A stretch of DNA of 39,788 bases from an uncultured Oxalobacteraceae bacterium (lineage in GTDB: Bacteria; Pseudomonadota; Gammaproteobacteria; Burkholderiales; Burkholderiaceae_D): the NCBI GenBank assembly GCA_903914535.1, contig CAIWPG010000248.1, positions 1-39,788 on the forward strand, given 5' to 3'. Shown here piece after piece: positions 8,441 through 17,057 of the stretch (position 1 is its first letter; each line of letters begins with the position of its first letter). Position numbers and translations under genes: made by a program. The notes under the pieces were generated by a model. That model was given only the letters and a program-made list of their open reading frames with translations, was not told the DNA's origin and made no database searches.

Positions 8441-9672
8441 CAGAATGGACTCGGCCGTTGGTAATGTTGAACAGAGGGCTGGGATTGATGCCGCGCACGT
8501 AAAGTCGCCGCACCGGCGGTTATGGCAAAATAATCGTATTCATCGGCACGTTCACTGGCCATAATGTATTGAAAATGCTGACGATACCAGTTGCGTTTTA
8601 TCCCGGCATAGCTTGCCGGGGAAAACAACCGGGCAAAACGCGGAGATAATAATTTGGGCTTAGGGTCATGCGCATTAGCCTGAACCAGACCGGAGACCCC
8701 TATCGGATCAACCAATGCAAAACAGGCGCCATCGGAAGGGGCGGTAAAATCAACCCAATCGACTATACCAGACTGATTAATCCTGGCCAGGTCATCGCGA
8801 TAGCGCTGCGCTTGCGGCAACATACTGACAATCGGAATGCACTGCCCCAGTGTGAGCAAGCTGATGCGATACTGCTGCTGTGTATTCGCCGCAGCATTCA
8901 ACGCCATATCCGGCGGCAAATCCGTTTTAAGCAATACCAGTACTCGCCCCACAACACTGCTTGCCATAATAGTACCGGTGCTGTGACCGACAATCAGAAT
9001 CTCATCCGGGATATCTCCTGCCTTAACGGCAGCATTAATCTGGCTGACAATATGCTCCGCAAACTTGTCCAGACGCGCTTCCAGATCGGATAATTGCCCC
9101 AGCCCCTGCTGTGCGGAAAAAGCATAAATCCGTAACAGCCAATAACTGTTAATGCGCTTCTCCAAAGCACGCCCGGCTTGTAGTACCCCGGCAAAACAAA
9201 CTGCTCCGGCCAGCCAGCCAGCCCAGCCTGACAACAGCCGCACGCAAGCCAGCATCCCCCCCGATGCCAGAGCGATCAGCGCTAACAAGATCGCCAGCGG
9301 AAACAGAGAGGTCACAAACGGAGGCCAGGATGCCTGTAATATTCGCTCTAATGTACCGCTGCGCAGGTAAATCCATGCTGCCTTGAGATAGTTTCGCAAA
9401 ATGGCAACTTCATTGCGACTCCAGTGCGCCCGGATAAGATCATCCCATTGTAAATACTCATACGTAGTTAACACGGCTTGTCCGTCAATATGCGCCTGAA
9501 TTGACCAACTGCTGGCAAACGAGGTTACCCGCCGCCGCGCACCAATTTGTAGCGTTATTCCGCCAACCGCTGATTGTTTTGCAGCTTCGGTCTGGTACAG
9601 TCGACGATAGAACGCAGCTCCGCGGGGATCAAACCCGCTAATGTAATAGACATGGCGTTTTTTAACAGTCAA
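8440..9672 (-). CDS. Membrane-anchored alpha/beta-hydrolase-like protein
   Basis: It has 410 residues. The best clue is a nucleophile elbow VGHSTGT with Ser 231 in GxSxG context, preceded by an ILIV strand. Two hydrophobic segments (about 118-145 and 148-166) put the protein in the membrane. The N-terminus (RHVYYISGFDPRGAAFYRRLYQTEA) looks like a conserved start of an uncharacterised hydrolase group. I infer a lipase- or esterase-like role; the acid and His of a triad are not assigned. The start is a TTG at 9672 with AAGG 7 bases before it, and the next in-frame ATG is 140 codons on. It is the first gene of the hydrolase-P450-membrane protein cassette. Confidence 0.75.
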   Translation of the reverse strand: MTVKKRHVYYISGFDPRGAAFYRRLYQTEAAKQSAVGGITLQIGARRRVTSFASSWSIQAHIDGQAVLTTYEYLQWDDLIRAHWSRNEVAILRNYLKAAWIYLRSGTLERILQASWPPFVTSLFPLAILLALIALASGGMLACVRLLSGWAGWLAGAVCFAGVLQAGRALEKRINSYWLLRIYAFSAQQGLGQLSDLEARLDKFAEHIVSQINAAVKAGDIPDEILIVGHSTGTIMASSVVGRVLVLLKTDLPPDMALNAAANTQQQYRISLLTLGQCIPIVSMLPQAQRYRDDLARINQSGIVDWVDFTAPSDGACFALVDPIGVSGLVQANAHDPKPKLLSPRFARLFSPASYAGIKRNWYRQHFQYIMASERADEYDYFAITAGAATLRARHQSQPSVQHYQRPSPF

Positions 9673-9869
9673 AGCGCAACCTTATGTTATTTCATAAAAG
9701 ATTTTATAACAGACAACTCAGCAGAGTGGGTAGCACAGAGTCATGCGATCTCTATAAGCAATAGTCAGGACATACGGAATTTAAGCATGGCCGAAAGTCC
9801 ATTATAATGTTCTTTCTTGCAAATTAATTTACATTAAAACAATATTAAATTATTAAAAATAATCATAAA

Positions 9870-9884
9870 GCACCATTATGGTGC
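9870..9884. promoter_or_regulatory. Candidate NtrC-type enhancer site
   Basis: GCACCATTATGGTGC is a near-perfect palindrome and fits the known NtrC site pattern GCACC-N5-GGTGC exactly. It is centred about 65 bases before the start expected from the sigma-54-like element at 9916-9930. It could also form a short hairpin, but it has no proper T-run on either strand. Confidence 0.55.
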
Positions 9885-9915
9885 AAAAAATATCCTGCAT
9901 CACATCCTTTGTGGA

Positions 9916-9930
9916 TGGCCTAAAAATTGC
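9916..9930 (+). promoter_or_regulatory. Candidate sigma-54 (-24/-12) promoter
   Basis: TGGCCTAAAAATTGC matches the sigma-54 consensus TGGCAC-N5-TTGC in the invariant GG (9917-9918) and GC (9929-9930), which are 10 bases apart as required. The two mismatches are in the less conserved AC. The transcript would start near 9942, only about 7 bases before the ATG at 9949, which is unusually short. The pairing with the NtrC-like site just upstream raises the odds that it is real. Confidence 0.55.
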
Positions 9931-9948
9931 TTTAGAGATATATTATAA

Positions 9949-12312
9949 ATGAGCAATACCCAGAAACCTAATACCATGAATGCGCTCACCCTACCCGCTC
10001 CGTCAACTTACACCAACAGCGATGTACTGATCGCACCATTGTTGTGCGCTGCGTTAACGCAGGCATTGACTCCGGACCCGACTGAACGCGCCGCCTCTTT
10101 CGGGCGCTGGTGGCATGACACGCTGAGTGGACAATGGGTGTTATCACCGGGCGCGGCTGAATTACTGCATGTCGCCGCTGGCTGGCATGCGACAACAGAG
10201 AGTTGCTTCGGACAATTAATGCCGGAAGATTCAGCTCTGCTGGCTGCTACGCTAAGACCCACTGATCACATCAAAAAATACACTCAAGAAAAAACGCCAT
10301 GTGAATTTCGCGTTATTAATGACCGCATTGGATTACGCTGGTTACGCATAACACCACTGACACTGGCCATAAAACAGACTCCGCTTGTCTCTGGCATTAT
10401 CGTCGACATCACCTCTGCCAGACATGCTGAAATACGCGAACGGCTCAGCTTTGAATTGACCCAATATTTAGTGGGCATGGATACACTGGGTGAAGCTGTC
10501 ACCAAAGTGATTCAGTTAGTCTGTAAAAATTTAGGCTGGGAATGGGGCGCTTATTGGGCTGCGGAACCCGATAAAAACGGCGTTCCCATGCTTGCCTGCA
10601 AATACTTTTGGCAGGATGAACAAGCCGGACTCTCTGTGTTTACCCAGGCCAGCCGCTCATTACAATTAACAAGCGGAGAAGGCTTAATCGGGCAGATATG
10701 GCAAAGCGGTGAAGCACGCTGGCTGGATAACATCGTCGATGATCAATTTTTTTTACGTTACCACAGTGCTCTGGAGTCTGGATTACGCTCCGGCTATATG
10801 TTTCCGGTGGTATATACCCGAGATGACGGCCTGCGGCACAGCCCGGGTGTTCTTGAGTTTTATAGTACTTTGTCGCGCCAGAGCGAAGCACAGCTTCCCA
10901 GCCTGTCCGTCACTATAGGCACCCTGATTGCACAAACAGCACTGCGTCATGAACGGCAGGAAGCCATGCGTCAATTGGCGCAGATTGATGGGCTAACCGA
11001 GCTGGCCAACCGCCACTATTTTTACCGTACTCTGGATCTGGCATGCCTCACTGCGGAAGCCGATGGTACAGCATTCGGTTTAATGTTCATTGATCTGGAC
11101 CGGTTCAAACCGGTCAATGATGCTTTCGGCCATGAAGCAGGCAATATTGTGCTGCGTGAATTTGCTAAACGCCTTCAGGCATTGACCCCGCCCGGCAGTT
11201 ACGTCGGGCGACTGGGCGGTGATGAATTTGCTATCTTGTTGCACGACGGTGGCAGTTCCTGCCCACTCAGTGAACATCTGGATATACTGGCAAAACAGGT
11301 GTTAATGGCAGCCCGTCAGCCTTTTTTGTTTCATGAACATGAAATGACGGTCTCGGCGAGCATTGGTATCAGCCTGTTTCCGGAAAACGGCACCACTAGC
11401 CCGGAATTGCTGCGCAGTGCAGATTCCGCGATGTACAGCATCAAAAAAAACGGGCGCAATGCGCTGAGTTTTTTTTCAAATAGCACATCCGATACGCTGG
11501 CCGCACAGCAATCTGACCTGACACGTCGCCTGACGATGGAAATGGAAATGCATCAGGCACTGGCAGAAGATCAATTCTTTCTGGAATATCAACCAATCTT
11601 CGATCAGAGCGGCTACCATATACACGCTGTTGAAGCGCTGATACGCTGGAGAAGACCCAGTGGTGAGATTGTACGTCCGGATGTATTTATACCGCTGGCA
11701 GAACAAAGCCGCCTGATTGTTCATATTGGCCGCTGGGTCGTCAGACAGGCCTGCCACGATCTGTCCAGGCTAAACCGGGCAGGATTAACTACCGTGCAAA
11801 TGCATGTGAATATGGCAGCGAGTGAATTTACTTCTGAAAACCTGGCAGATCAGTTAAGTGACGTTATTCTGGATTCCGGGATCGCTCCCCGGCATTTATG
11901 TCTCGAGCTGACAGAAAGCATGTTAATGCAACAAGCAGACAAAGTTATTCCGGTCATGCATACACTGCGCCAGTTGGGCATAGGTATTAGCCTGGATGAT
12001 TTTGGCATGGGTTATTCATCGCTTTCGCTATTAAAAAATCTCCCGATTTCTTCTATGAAAATTGACCGGAGTTTTGTGCGTGGATTACCTCATCACCATG
12101 AAGATTGTGCCATCGCACGTACCGTTATTGAACTTGGCCGCAATCTGCACCTTGATGTTATTGCCGAAGGCGTAGAAACTACGGAACAACTGGAATTTCT
12201 TCGACAATATGGCTGCACATTAATACAGGGTTTTGTATTAAGCCGTCCTCAAGCTATTGAAAAACTGATTACCGCGTATGGGAATCAATCCGGACAAAAG
12301 ACACATGAATAA
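9949..12312 (+). CDS. PAS-GAF-GGDEF-EAL c-di-GMP enzyme
   Basis: It has 787 residues and no membrane helix, so it is cytoplasmic. A PAS-like region spans about 55-155, a GAF-like region about 170-330, GGDEF 345-510 and EAL 530-780. GGDEF (423-427) is intact, but no RxxD inhibition site stands five residues before it. The EAL domain keeps EAL (562-564), LTESML, DDFGMGYSSL, KIDRSF and AEGVET, so phosphodiesterase activity is likely. It may therefore be bifunctional. A candidate NtrC site and sigma-54 promoter lie just upstream, and the double-Cache/CheW gene follows after 32 bases. The ribosome site at the ATG 9949 is weak; a second ATG at 9976 is possible. Confidence 0.93.
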   Translation: MSNTQKPNTMNALTLPAPSTYTNSDVLIAPLLCAALTQALTPDPTERAASFGRWWHDTLSGQWVLSPGAAELLHVAAGWHATTESCFGQLMPEDSALLAATLRPTDHIKKYTQEKTPCEFRVINDRIGLRWLRITPLTLAIKQTPLVSGIIVDITSARHAEIRERLSFELTQYLVGMDTLGEAVTKVIQLVCKNLGWEWGAYWAAEPDKNGVPMLACKYFWQDEQAGLSVFTQASRSLQLTSGEGLIGQIWQSGEARWLDNIVDDQFFLRYHSALESGLRSGYMFPVVYTRDDGLRHSPGVLEFYSTLSRQSEAQLPSLSVTIGTLIAQTALRHERQEAMRQLAQIDGLTELANRHYFYRTLDLACLTAEADGTAFGLMFIDLDRFKPVNDAFGHEAGNIVLREFAKRLQALTPPGSYVGRLGGDEFAILLHDGGSSCPLSEHLDILAKQVLMAARQPFLFHEHEMTVSASIGISLFPENGTTSPELLRSADSAMYSIKKNGRNALSFFSNSTSDTLAAQQSDLTRRLTMEMEMHQALAEDQFFLEYQPIFDQSGYHIHAVEALIRWRRPSGEIVRPDVFIPLAEQSRLIVHIGRWVVRQACHDLSRLNRAGLTTVQMHVNMAASEFTSENLADQLSDVILDSGIAPRHLCLELTESMLMQQADKVIPVMHTLRQLGIGISLDDFGMGYSSLSLLKNLPISSMKIDRSFVRGLPHHHEDCAIARTVIELGRNLHLDVIAEGVETTEQLEFLRQYGCTLIQGFVLSRPQAIEKLITAYGNQSGQKTHE

Positions 12313-12344
12313 GCACGCTATCCTTTTTTATAAGGCGCTATAAC

Positions 12345-14957
12345 ATGAACCCGACAGAGCCACTCCCGATCGACACTTTTCTTCCGCGTATGCGTGATGT
12401 CATCCGCTGCGAACAGTCATTACACGAACTCAATCTGATGTGGCGCATGATTGAGTCTTCGGCCAAAATGAATTGCCCGACCGAAGCCAAAACCATACTG
12501 CCCACTATGGCAGCGACACGGGCTAATTTTAATCGTCTGGAAGAAGAACTTGTAACCGGCCTGGTTCGGGAAAAAGTCGCTACCGTGCAAAATGCGCTTG
12601 GCGCCAAAGCCCAGTACGTCATTAATATTCTGGTACGTAACCTGTATGAGCGTACCGCAGATGTTAATTTTTTAGCGACCGATAATGAATTATGTGCCTT
12701 TGTTGCAGGCACAAAAGAAAGTACAGGTAACACGCAGAGCGACGACCAGCAACGAATACGTGCCCGCTTACTGGCCTATCGCAGCAAATATACCGTTTAT
12801 GATGAAATTATCCTGCTGGATGTTGCCGGTAATGTACTGGTACAGGTCGATGAAGCGACTCCGCTGGAAGGCAGTTCTGATCCGCTGATTGCACAAACAC
12901 TGGCTGCTGATAACTATATTGAAACCTTTCGGGCCAGCAGTCTGCGTCCCGGTAAAAAACAGGCTCTTATCTACTCACGCCGCATGCTGCACCCCGAGAC
13001 CGGTGCTATTGTGGGGGTGCTGTGCTTGTGCTTTAACCTGGAACAGGAAGGTGCCGGTATTTTTCTGACACACCGTGATACCGCAGGCTGTTCCATCATG
13101 CTGCTGCTTGATAACGATAACAGGGTTATTCTGAGTGCCGATGAATTATGGATTCCGCTGAATACCGTAGTGCCGACCAATCACAGTACAACGCCAACGT
13201 TAAAGATGCTGGGTGGGCGTGAATACCTGGTACGTACCTTTAAGGCGGAAGGATATCAGGGTTATATGGGCCCTCCCGGCTGGCAGGGACAGGTAATGAT
13301 TCCGCTGGAAGTCGCTTTTAACGGTATGAAAAGCAGCTACCTTGCCGGACTGGACAAAGAAATTTTTGAGGGACTTTTGTCTCACGCACATTCATTCTGT
13401 CCGCCACTGTATGAAATCATGACCGCAGCAGAAACCATACGACGGGTGGTGTGGAATGGTCAGGTGATGACTGCAGGTCAGCATGGTGAGCTGATGAAAT
13501 TAAAAACAATATTGGATCAAATCAGCGAAACGGGAAATCGCAGCAATGAATTATTTGCCAAATCCATTAATGATCTGTATGACACTGTGCTGGCATCCAG
13601 CCTGAATGATGCTGAATTTGTTTCTGCGTTATTAATTGACCTGATGGATCGTAACCTGTACGAACGTTCCGACGACTGTCGCTGGTGGGCACTCACGCCA
13701 GAGCTGCAAATCACGCTGGCCAACCCGGAACGGGACTGGGAATCCATAGCAAAGCTCAATAACATACTCAATTACATCAACCGTTTGTATACGGTCTACA
13801 CCCGCATTTTTGTTTATGATAACAGCGGGCGTATCATTGCCAGCTCGGATACCCGCCATACCGGTAATACACCGGATAATATCCAGCTCATTGGTACTCA
13901 GCTCATCGGAATGCAAATCGATGATGTCACCTTAGAGCAGGTACAAGCACTGCGTACTGAGCAGGATTATTATGTATCACCCTTCAGCCCGAGTGCACTA
14001 TATGACGATGCGCCGACCTATGTTTACCATGCTGCCATACGAGATCCGGATAATAACCGGCTGGTGGTAGGGGGCATTGGTCTGGTGTTTGATTCAACAC
14101 CGGAATTTTCTGCCATGCTGGAAGGGGGACTGAGCGAGCAGGCAGACTGTACCGCCTATTTTATTAACCGTCAGGGCGTCATCCTGTCCAGTACGGATGC
14201 CAGTCGTCCGGCAGGAACACACCTGGCCCTGAATGCCGATTTACTGGCATTACCCAATGGCGACAGCGCATCGCGCATCATCATTCATGATGGAAATTAC
14301 AATATTCTGGGGTGCACAGCATCCAGTGGTTACCGCGAATTCAAGGTAACAGACGGCTACCACGAAGATGTACTGGCCGTTCTGCTCCATTCATTTGGCA
14401 GCGTGCGCGAACGAAAAGAAACCGGCAATAAATCCCAAACCACCCTGATTGCAGCATCAGCCGAATCAGGCGGACACGAATTTGCCACATTCTTTATTGA
14501 TGGCTCGCTATATGCGTTACCGGCGGATTGCGTTCTGGAAGCACTGCCGGCCAGCGCCATTGCTCCGGTTTCGATGGATAGCCGGATTGAACGTGTTGGT
14601 CTGCTGGCACAACAACACGACTCTAAAGAAAAGAAATATGTATGGGTGTTTGATCTTGGTTATCTGATGCACGGCAACCGTACCGTTACCGACAACGCCA
14701 GTCAGGTCATTATTGTTCGCTATAACAAGCAGACATTGGGATTATTGGTCAGTGAATTACATGGCGTGCCGCAATTTACCTCAGAACAAATTGTCCCTAG
14801 TCCATTTTACGGTGATACCAGCCGTAAAATGGTGACACACGTCATTAAAGCAAACAATGGCCAGCTACTCATACAATCTGTCGACGTTATTTATTTATTC
14901 GACCTGCTGATGAGTCAGAGACCGGAGATCCCGGCAGAAGATATCGCCACAAGCTGA
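12345..14957 (+). CDS. Large soluble protein with two Cache-like repeats and a C-terminal CheW domain
   Basis: It has 870 residues, with AAGGCG 8 bases before the ATG. Residues 711-855 form a CheW-type domain (FATFFIDGSLYALP ... VIIVRYNKQTLGLLVSELHGV ... IQSVDVIYLFDL). Upstream are two related blocks: one starts RNLYERTADVNFLATDNEL (about 98), the other RNLYERSDDCRWWALTPEL (about 436). Each runs into an IILLDVAGNVLVQ / IFVYDNSGRIIAS strand pair typical of Cache/PAS-like sensor domains. No signal peptide or transmembrane helix was seen, which is odd because Cache domains normally face the periplasm. No MCP, kinase or receiver domain is present. It could feed a ligand or cell-state signal into the chemotaxis kinase array through CheW, and its coupling with the GGDEF-EAL gene suggests a shared cue. 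Confidence 0.88.
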   Translation: MNPTEPLPIDTFLPRMRDVIRCEQSLHELNLMWRMIESSAKMNCPTEAKTILPTMAATRANFNRLEEELVTGLVREKVATVQNALGAKAQYVINILVRNLYERTADVNFLATDNELCAFVAGTKESTGNTQSDDQQRIRARLLAYRSKYTVYDEIILLDVAGNVLVQVDEATPLEGSSDPLIAQTLAADNYIETFRASSLRPGKKQALIYSRRMLHPETGAIVGVLCLCFNLEQEGAGIFLTHRDTAGCSIMLLLDNDNRVILSADELWIPLNTVVPTNHSTTPTLKMLGGREYLVRTFKAEGYQGYMGPPGWQGQVMIPLEVAFNGMKSSYLAGLDKEIFEGLLSHAHSFCPPLYEIMTAAETIRRVVWNGQVMTAGQHGELMKLKTILDQISETGNRSNELFAKSINDLYDTVLASSLNDAEFVSALLIDLMDRNLYERSDDCRWWALTPELQITLANPERDWESIAKLNNILNYINRLYTVYTRIFVYDNSGRIIASSDTRHTGNTPDNIQLIGTQLIGMQIDDVTLEQVQALRTEQDYYVSPFSPSALYDDAPTYVYHAAIRDPDNNRLVVGGIGLVFDSTPEFSAMLEGGLSEQADCTAYFINRQGVILSSTDASRPAGTHLALNADLLALPNGDSASRIIIHDGNYNILGCTASSGYREFKVTDGYHEDVLAVLLHSFGSVRERKETGNKSQTTLIAASAESGGHEFATFFIDGSLYALPADCVLEALPASAIAPVSMDSRIERVGLLAQQHDSKEKKYVWVFDLGYLMHGNRTVTDNASQVIIVRYNKQTLGLLVSELHGVPQFTSEQIVPSPFYGDTSRKMVTHVIKANNGQLLIQSVDVIYLFDLLMSQRPEIPAEDIATS

Positions 14958-14982
14958 ACAACAGGGAAAAATATCGCTGTAT

Positions 14983-15056
14983 GCCTGACATGATGCCGGA
15001 AACCTGGCTTAAATGTCAGGCTTAAATGCAGACCTGAAACACGACTTAAGCCTGAC
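14983..15056. terminator. Overlapping alternative hairpins in a convergent gap
   Basis: Two perfect inverted repeats share a middle arm: GCCTGACAT (14983-14991) pairs with ATGTCAGGC (15013-15021), and GTCAGGCTTAA (15015-15025) pairs with TTAAGCCTGAC (15046-15056). The two hairpins exclude each other. They sit between the CheW gene and convergent map, and the right arm covers the map stop codon. This looks like a two-way transcript end, though neither stem has a strong T-run. Confidence 0.5.
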
Positions 15057-15816
15057 GTTTCGGCCACGGCGTAAGAATTTCAGCGCCCTTGTCCGTAACG
15101 ACCAGCATGTGCTCCCACTGTGCCGACAGGGAGCCGTCTTTCGTCACGACAGTCCAGCCGTCGTCCAGATTATCAATTTCTTTAGCTCCGGCATTGAGCA
15201 TGGGTTCTATAGTAAAAATCATGCCTTTTTTTAGCAAAGTGCCGGTATTGCGTTTACCATAATGCAGTACTTGCGGGTCTTCATGATAAATTTGTCCTAT
15301 GCCATGTCCGCAATATTCACGCACCACAGAAAAACCGGCAGCTTCAGCGACAGTCTGAATCGCATGCCCCACATCCCCTAATCTGGCTCCCGGCTTCACG
15401 GCATTCACTCCGGCCATCATGGCATCAAATGTCGTTGCGACCAATCGTGCCGCCTGCGGACTTGGCGTGCCGACAAAGTACATCTTACTGGTATCGCCAT
15501 GCCAGCCATCTTTAATCACCGTCACATCAATATTCACGATGTCGCCGTCCTTCAGAATTTGTTGCTCACTGGGGATGCCGTGACACACTACACTATTCAC
15601 CGAAGTACACAGTGTTTTTGGAAAACCGTGATAACCCACATTGGCAGGAATCGCTTTTTGTACTTTGGTGATGTAATCAAAACAGCGTTTGTCCAATTCT
15701 TCGGTCGACACGCCAGGCACGACGTACTCAGCGATCATGTCCAGGACTTCCGCAGCCAGACGTCCGGCAATACGCATGCGATCAATCTGTTGGCTCGTTT
15801 TTAATACTATAGTCAT
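15046..15816 (-). CDS. map: Methionine aminopeptidase, type I
   Basis: Cytosolic metalloenzyme that removes the initiator methionine from new proteins. It has 256 residues, near the 264 of E. coli Map. The metal ligands are visible: two Asp (VNIDVTVIKDGWHGDTSKM), His in CGHGIG, and Glu in FTIEPML and QWEHMLVV. It begins at the ATG 15816; no clear ribosome site is present in the A-rich leader. In many betaproteobacteria map stands next to rpsB; here its upstream neighbour is a transposase-derived gene, so the locus may have been rearranged (inference). Confidence 0.96.
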   Translation of the reverse strand: MTIVLKTSQQIDRMRIAGRLAAEVLDMIAEYVVPGVSTEELDKRCFDYITKVQKAIPANVGYHGFPKTLCTSVNSVVCHGIPSEQQILKDGDIVNIDVTVIKDGWHGDTSKMYFVGTPSPQAARLVATTFDAMMAGVNAVKPGARLGDVGHAIQTVAEAAGFSVVREYCGHGIGQIYHEDPQVLHYGKRNTGTLLKKGMIFTIEPMLNAGAKEIDNLDDGWTVVTKDGSLSAQWEHMLVVTDKGAEILTPWPKRQA

Positions 15817-16154
15817 TTTTTTTAATTTATTTATTCAGGGCTTACGTAAAATTGCACCAGCGATATTATTACGACCTTACCGGGATAGCTTTGCGTAAAC
15901 TCTGCTGGTAAAAAGCGGCGTTATCCGAACTTACGCCGCGCAACGTGTAAGCCGCATTATACTAAAAATGACCACTTGCCATGGTTACAGGAGTAAATAA
16001 CACCGAAATTACAGCTCATTACAGCTCGATTATGTGATGAAAGCAATTTACTGCCAATACTTACCTAATAATTAAGAAAATATCGTCTCCTTTGAAATTT
16101 TCTAACTATCTGCTTGTCCAACTGGTTCACTAATCAAGTTGGAGGATATTTAAC
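15817..16154. other. Divergent intergenic region between map and the HTH gene
   Basis: This stretch holds no gene. It contains a 7-base inverted repeat GCGGCGT/ACGCCGC (15915-15939), a tandem 10-base repeat ATTACAGCTC (16008-16017 and 16018-16027), and the leader hairpin at 16117-16143. Promoters for both map and the HTH gene must lie here, but I could not single out a good -35/-10 pair. Confidence 0.55.
16117..16143 (+). promoter_or_regulatory. Leader hairpin overlapping the ribosome-binding site of the HTH gene
   Basis: TCCAACT (16117-16123) and AGTTGGA (16137-16143) are perfect inverted arms with a 13-base loop. The right arm ends inside the strong GGAGGA ribosome site (16141-16146) of the next gene. 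As RNA this could hide the ribosome site; as DNA it could be an operator for the HTH protein itself. Confidence 0.4.
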
Positions 16155-16709
16155 GTGGCTTGGCATGCAACCCCCATCCGGATGTCGGCAAGACAACGGA
16201 ATATTTTAGAGCAAATCAGAGCAGCACGAACCTCAAAACGCGGACACGCGGAACGTGCATTAATTCTTCTCATGAGCGATGAAGGTCACTCCATTTTACG
16301 TATTAGCCGCTCTCTGGCAATTTGCAGAGAAAAAGTAGCACAATGGCGTAATCGCTGGCTGGCGCAGGAAGTCAGCCTGATTAAAGCAGAACAAGAAGGT
16401 ATTTCCGACGCCGATTACGCTAAACGTATCGTTGCTATACTGAACGATGCACCCCGTTCAGGCTGTCCCAGCAAATTCAGTACCGAACAAATCCGCCAGA
16501 TTCTCGCCGTTGCCAGAGAAGTCAACGCTGAAGAAGAAGGAGGAGGATCAAAACACTGGAGCCTGTCATCGCTCACCAAAGAAATCATTGCAAGAGGCAT
16601 TGTTGACAGTATTTCAGTAAGCCAGGTACAGGTGTATTTAAAAATGGAAAATATCGAACTTCTCCCGCGAAGAGAACCGGAACGTATTACCGAAGAAAGT
16701 GAAAGTTAA
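16155..16709 (+). CDS. Free-standing IS630-like helix-turn-helix protein
   Basis: It has 184 residues, starts at a GTG with GGAGGA 8 bases upstream, and ends before a strong terminator. The sequence resembles the N-terminal DNA-binding half of IS630-family transposases: a first helix-turn-helix (about 28-70, RGHAERALILLMSDEGHSILRISRSLAICREKVAQWRNRW), a linker with DAPRSGCPSKFSTEQ, and a second winged-helix-like part (HWSLSSLTKEIIARGIVDSISVSQVQVYLKM). The DDE catalytic domain is absent and no remnant of it was found downstream. No terminal repeats or target duplication were seen. A domesticated DNA-binding regulator fits better than a decayed IS, since the gene keeps good translation and termination signals. 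Confidence 0.75.
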   Translation: MAWHATPIRMSARQRNILEQIRAARTSKRGHAERALILLMSDEGHSILRISRSLAICREKVAQWRNRWLAQEVSLIKAEQEGISDADYAKRIVAILNDAPRSGCPSKFSTEQIRQILAVAREVNAEEEGGGSKHWSLSSLTKEIIARGIVDSISVSQVQVYLKMENIELLPRREPERITEESES

Positions 16710-16733
16710 CTACGCGCGTTATTCGCTGAGATC

Positions 16734-16771
16734 AACAATAAGACTCCCACAGAATGGGGTCTTATTGTTTT
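16734..16771 (+). terminator. Rho-independent terminator after the HTH gene
   Basis: The arms AACAATAAGACTCC (16734-16747) and GGGGTCTTATTGTT (16756-16769) form a 14-base-pair stem with one G-T pair and an 8-base loop, followed by a short T-run (TTTTC). It lies 25 bases after the stop at 16709. Confidence 0.85.
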
Positions 16772-17057
16772 CACCGGCTTCCCGCTGACCGTTTCTCTGC
16801 ACGACTCCCTGCAATCCCAGGCTCGCACGCCCGGCGACTGTCTGTGTTTTTTTTGCGCCGGCTCTGCATTTCTCCCCATTCCGCTTTTTAACACCACAAC
16901 AAAATTAAGGAAAAACCGCAAAGCAGATCAATTATGCTGAGTTCTGTATGATTACTCGAAGTAACAGAAAAAAAATCGCACATTTTACAAATTATTTAAA
17001 TGCAATTCAGGCGATAATGCCAAAACAGTGGCTTAAACCCAGGTGAAAATAATTCCT
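16772..17057. other. Intergenic region before minC
   Basis: There is no convincing gene here; a 71-codon minus-strand frame (16706-16921) shows no family features or ribosome site. The A+T-rich end (about 16970-17040) is the likely place for the minC promoter, but I could not define one. A GTG at 17043 in the minC frame overlaps the AGGTGA that serves as the ribosome site. Confidence 0.5.

Noticed and set aside
8668-9093. 141-codon plus-strand frame inside the hydrolase gene
   Set aside because: Antisense shadow without any recognisable motif; the minus-strand protein has clear family features.
9870-9884. Reading the GCACCATTATGGTGC hairpin as a terminator
   Set aside because: The A-run follows on the plus strand and only a broken T-run follows on the minus strand; the match to the NtrC pattern plus the nearby sigma-54 element explains it better.
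15915-15939. GCGGCGT/ACGCCGC inverted repeat as a terminator
   Set aside because: No T-run on either strand and no gene ends toward it.
16706-16921. 71-codon minus-strand frame after the HTH gene
   Set aside because: It crosses a strong terminator, has no ribosome site and the product looks random.
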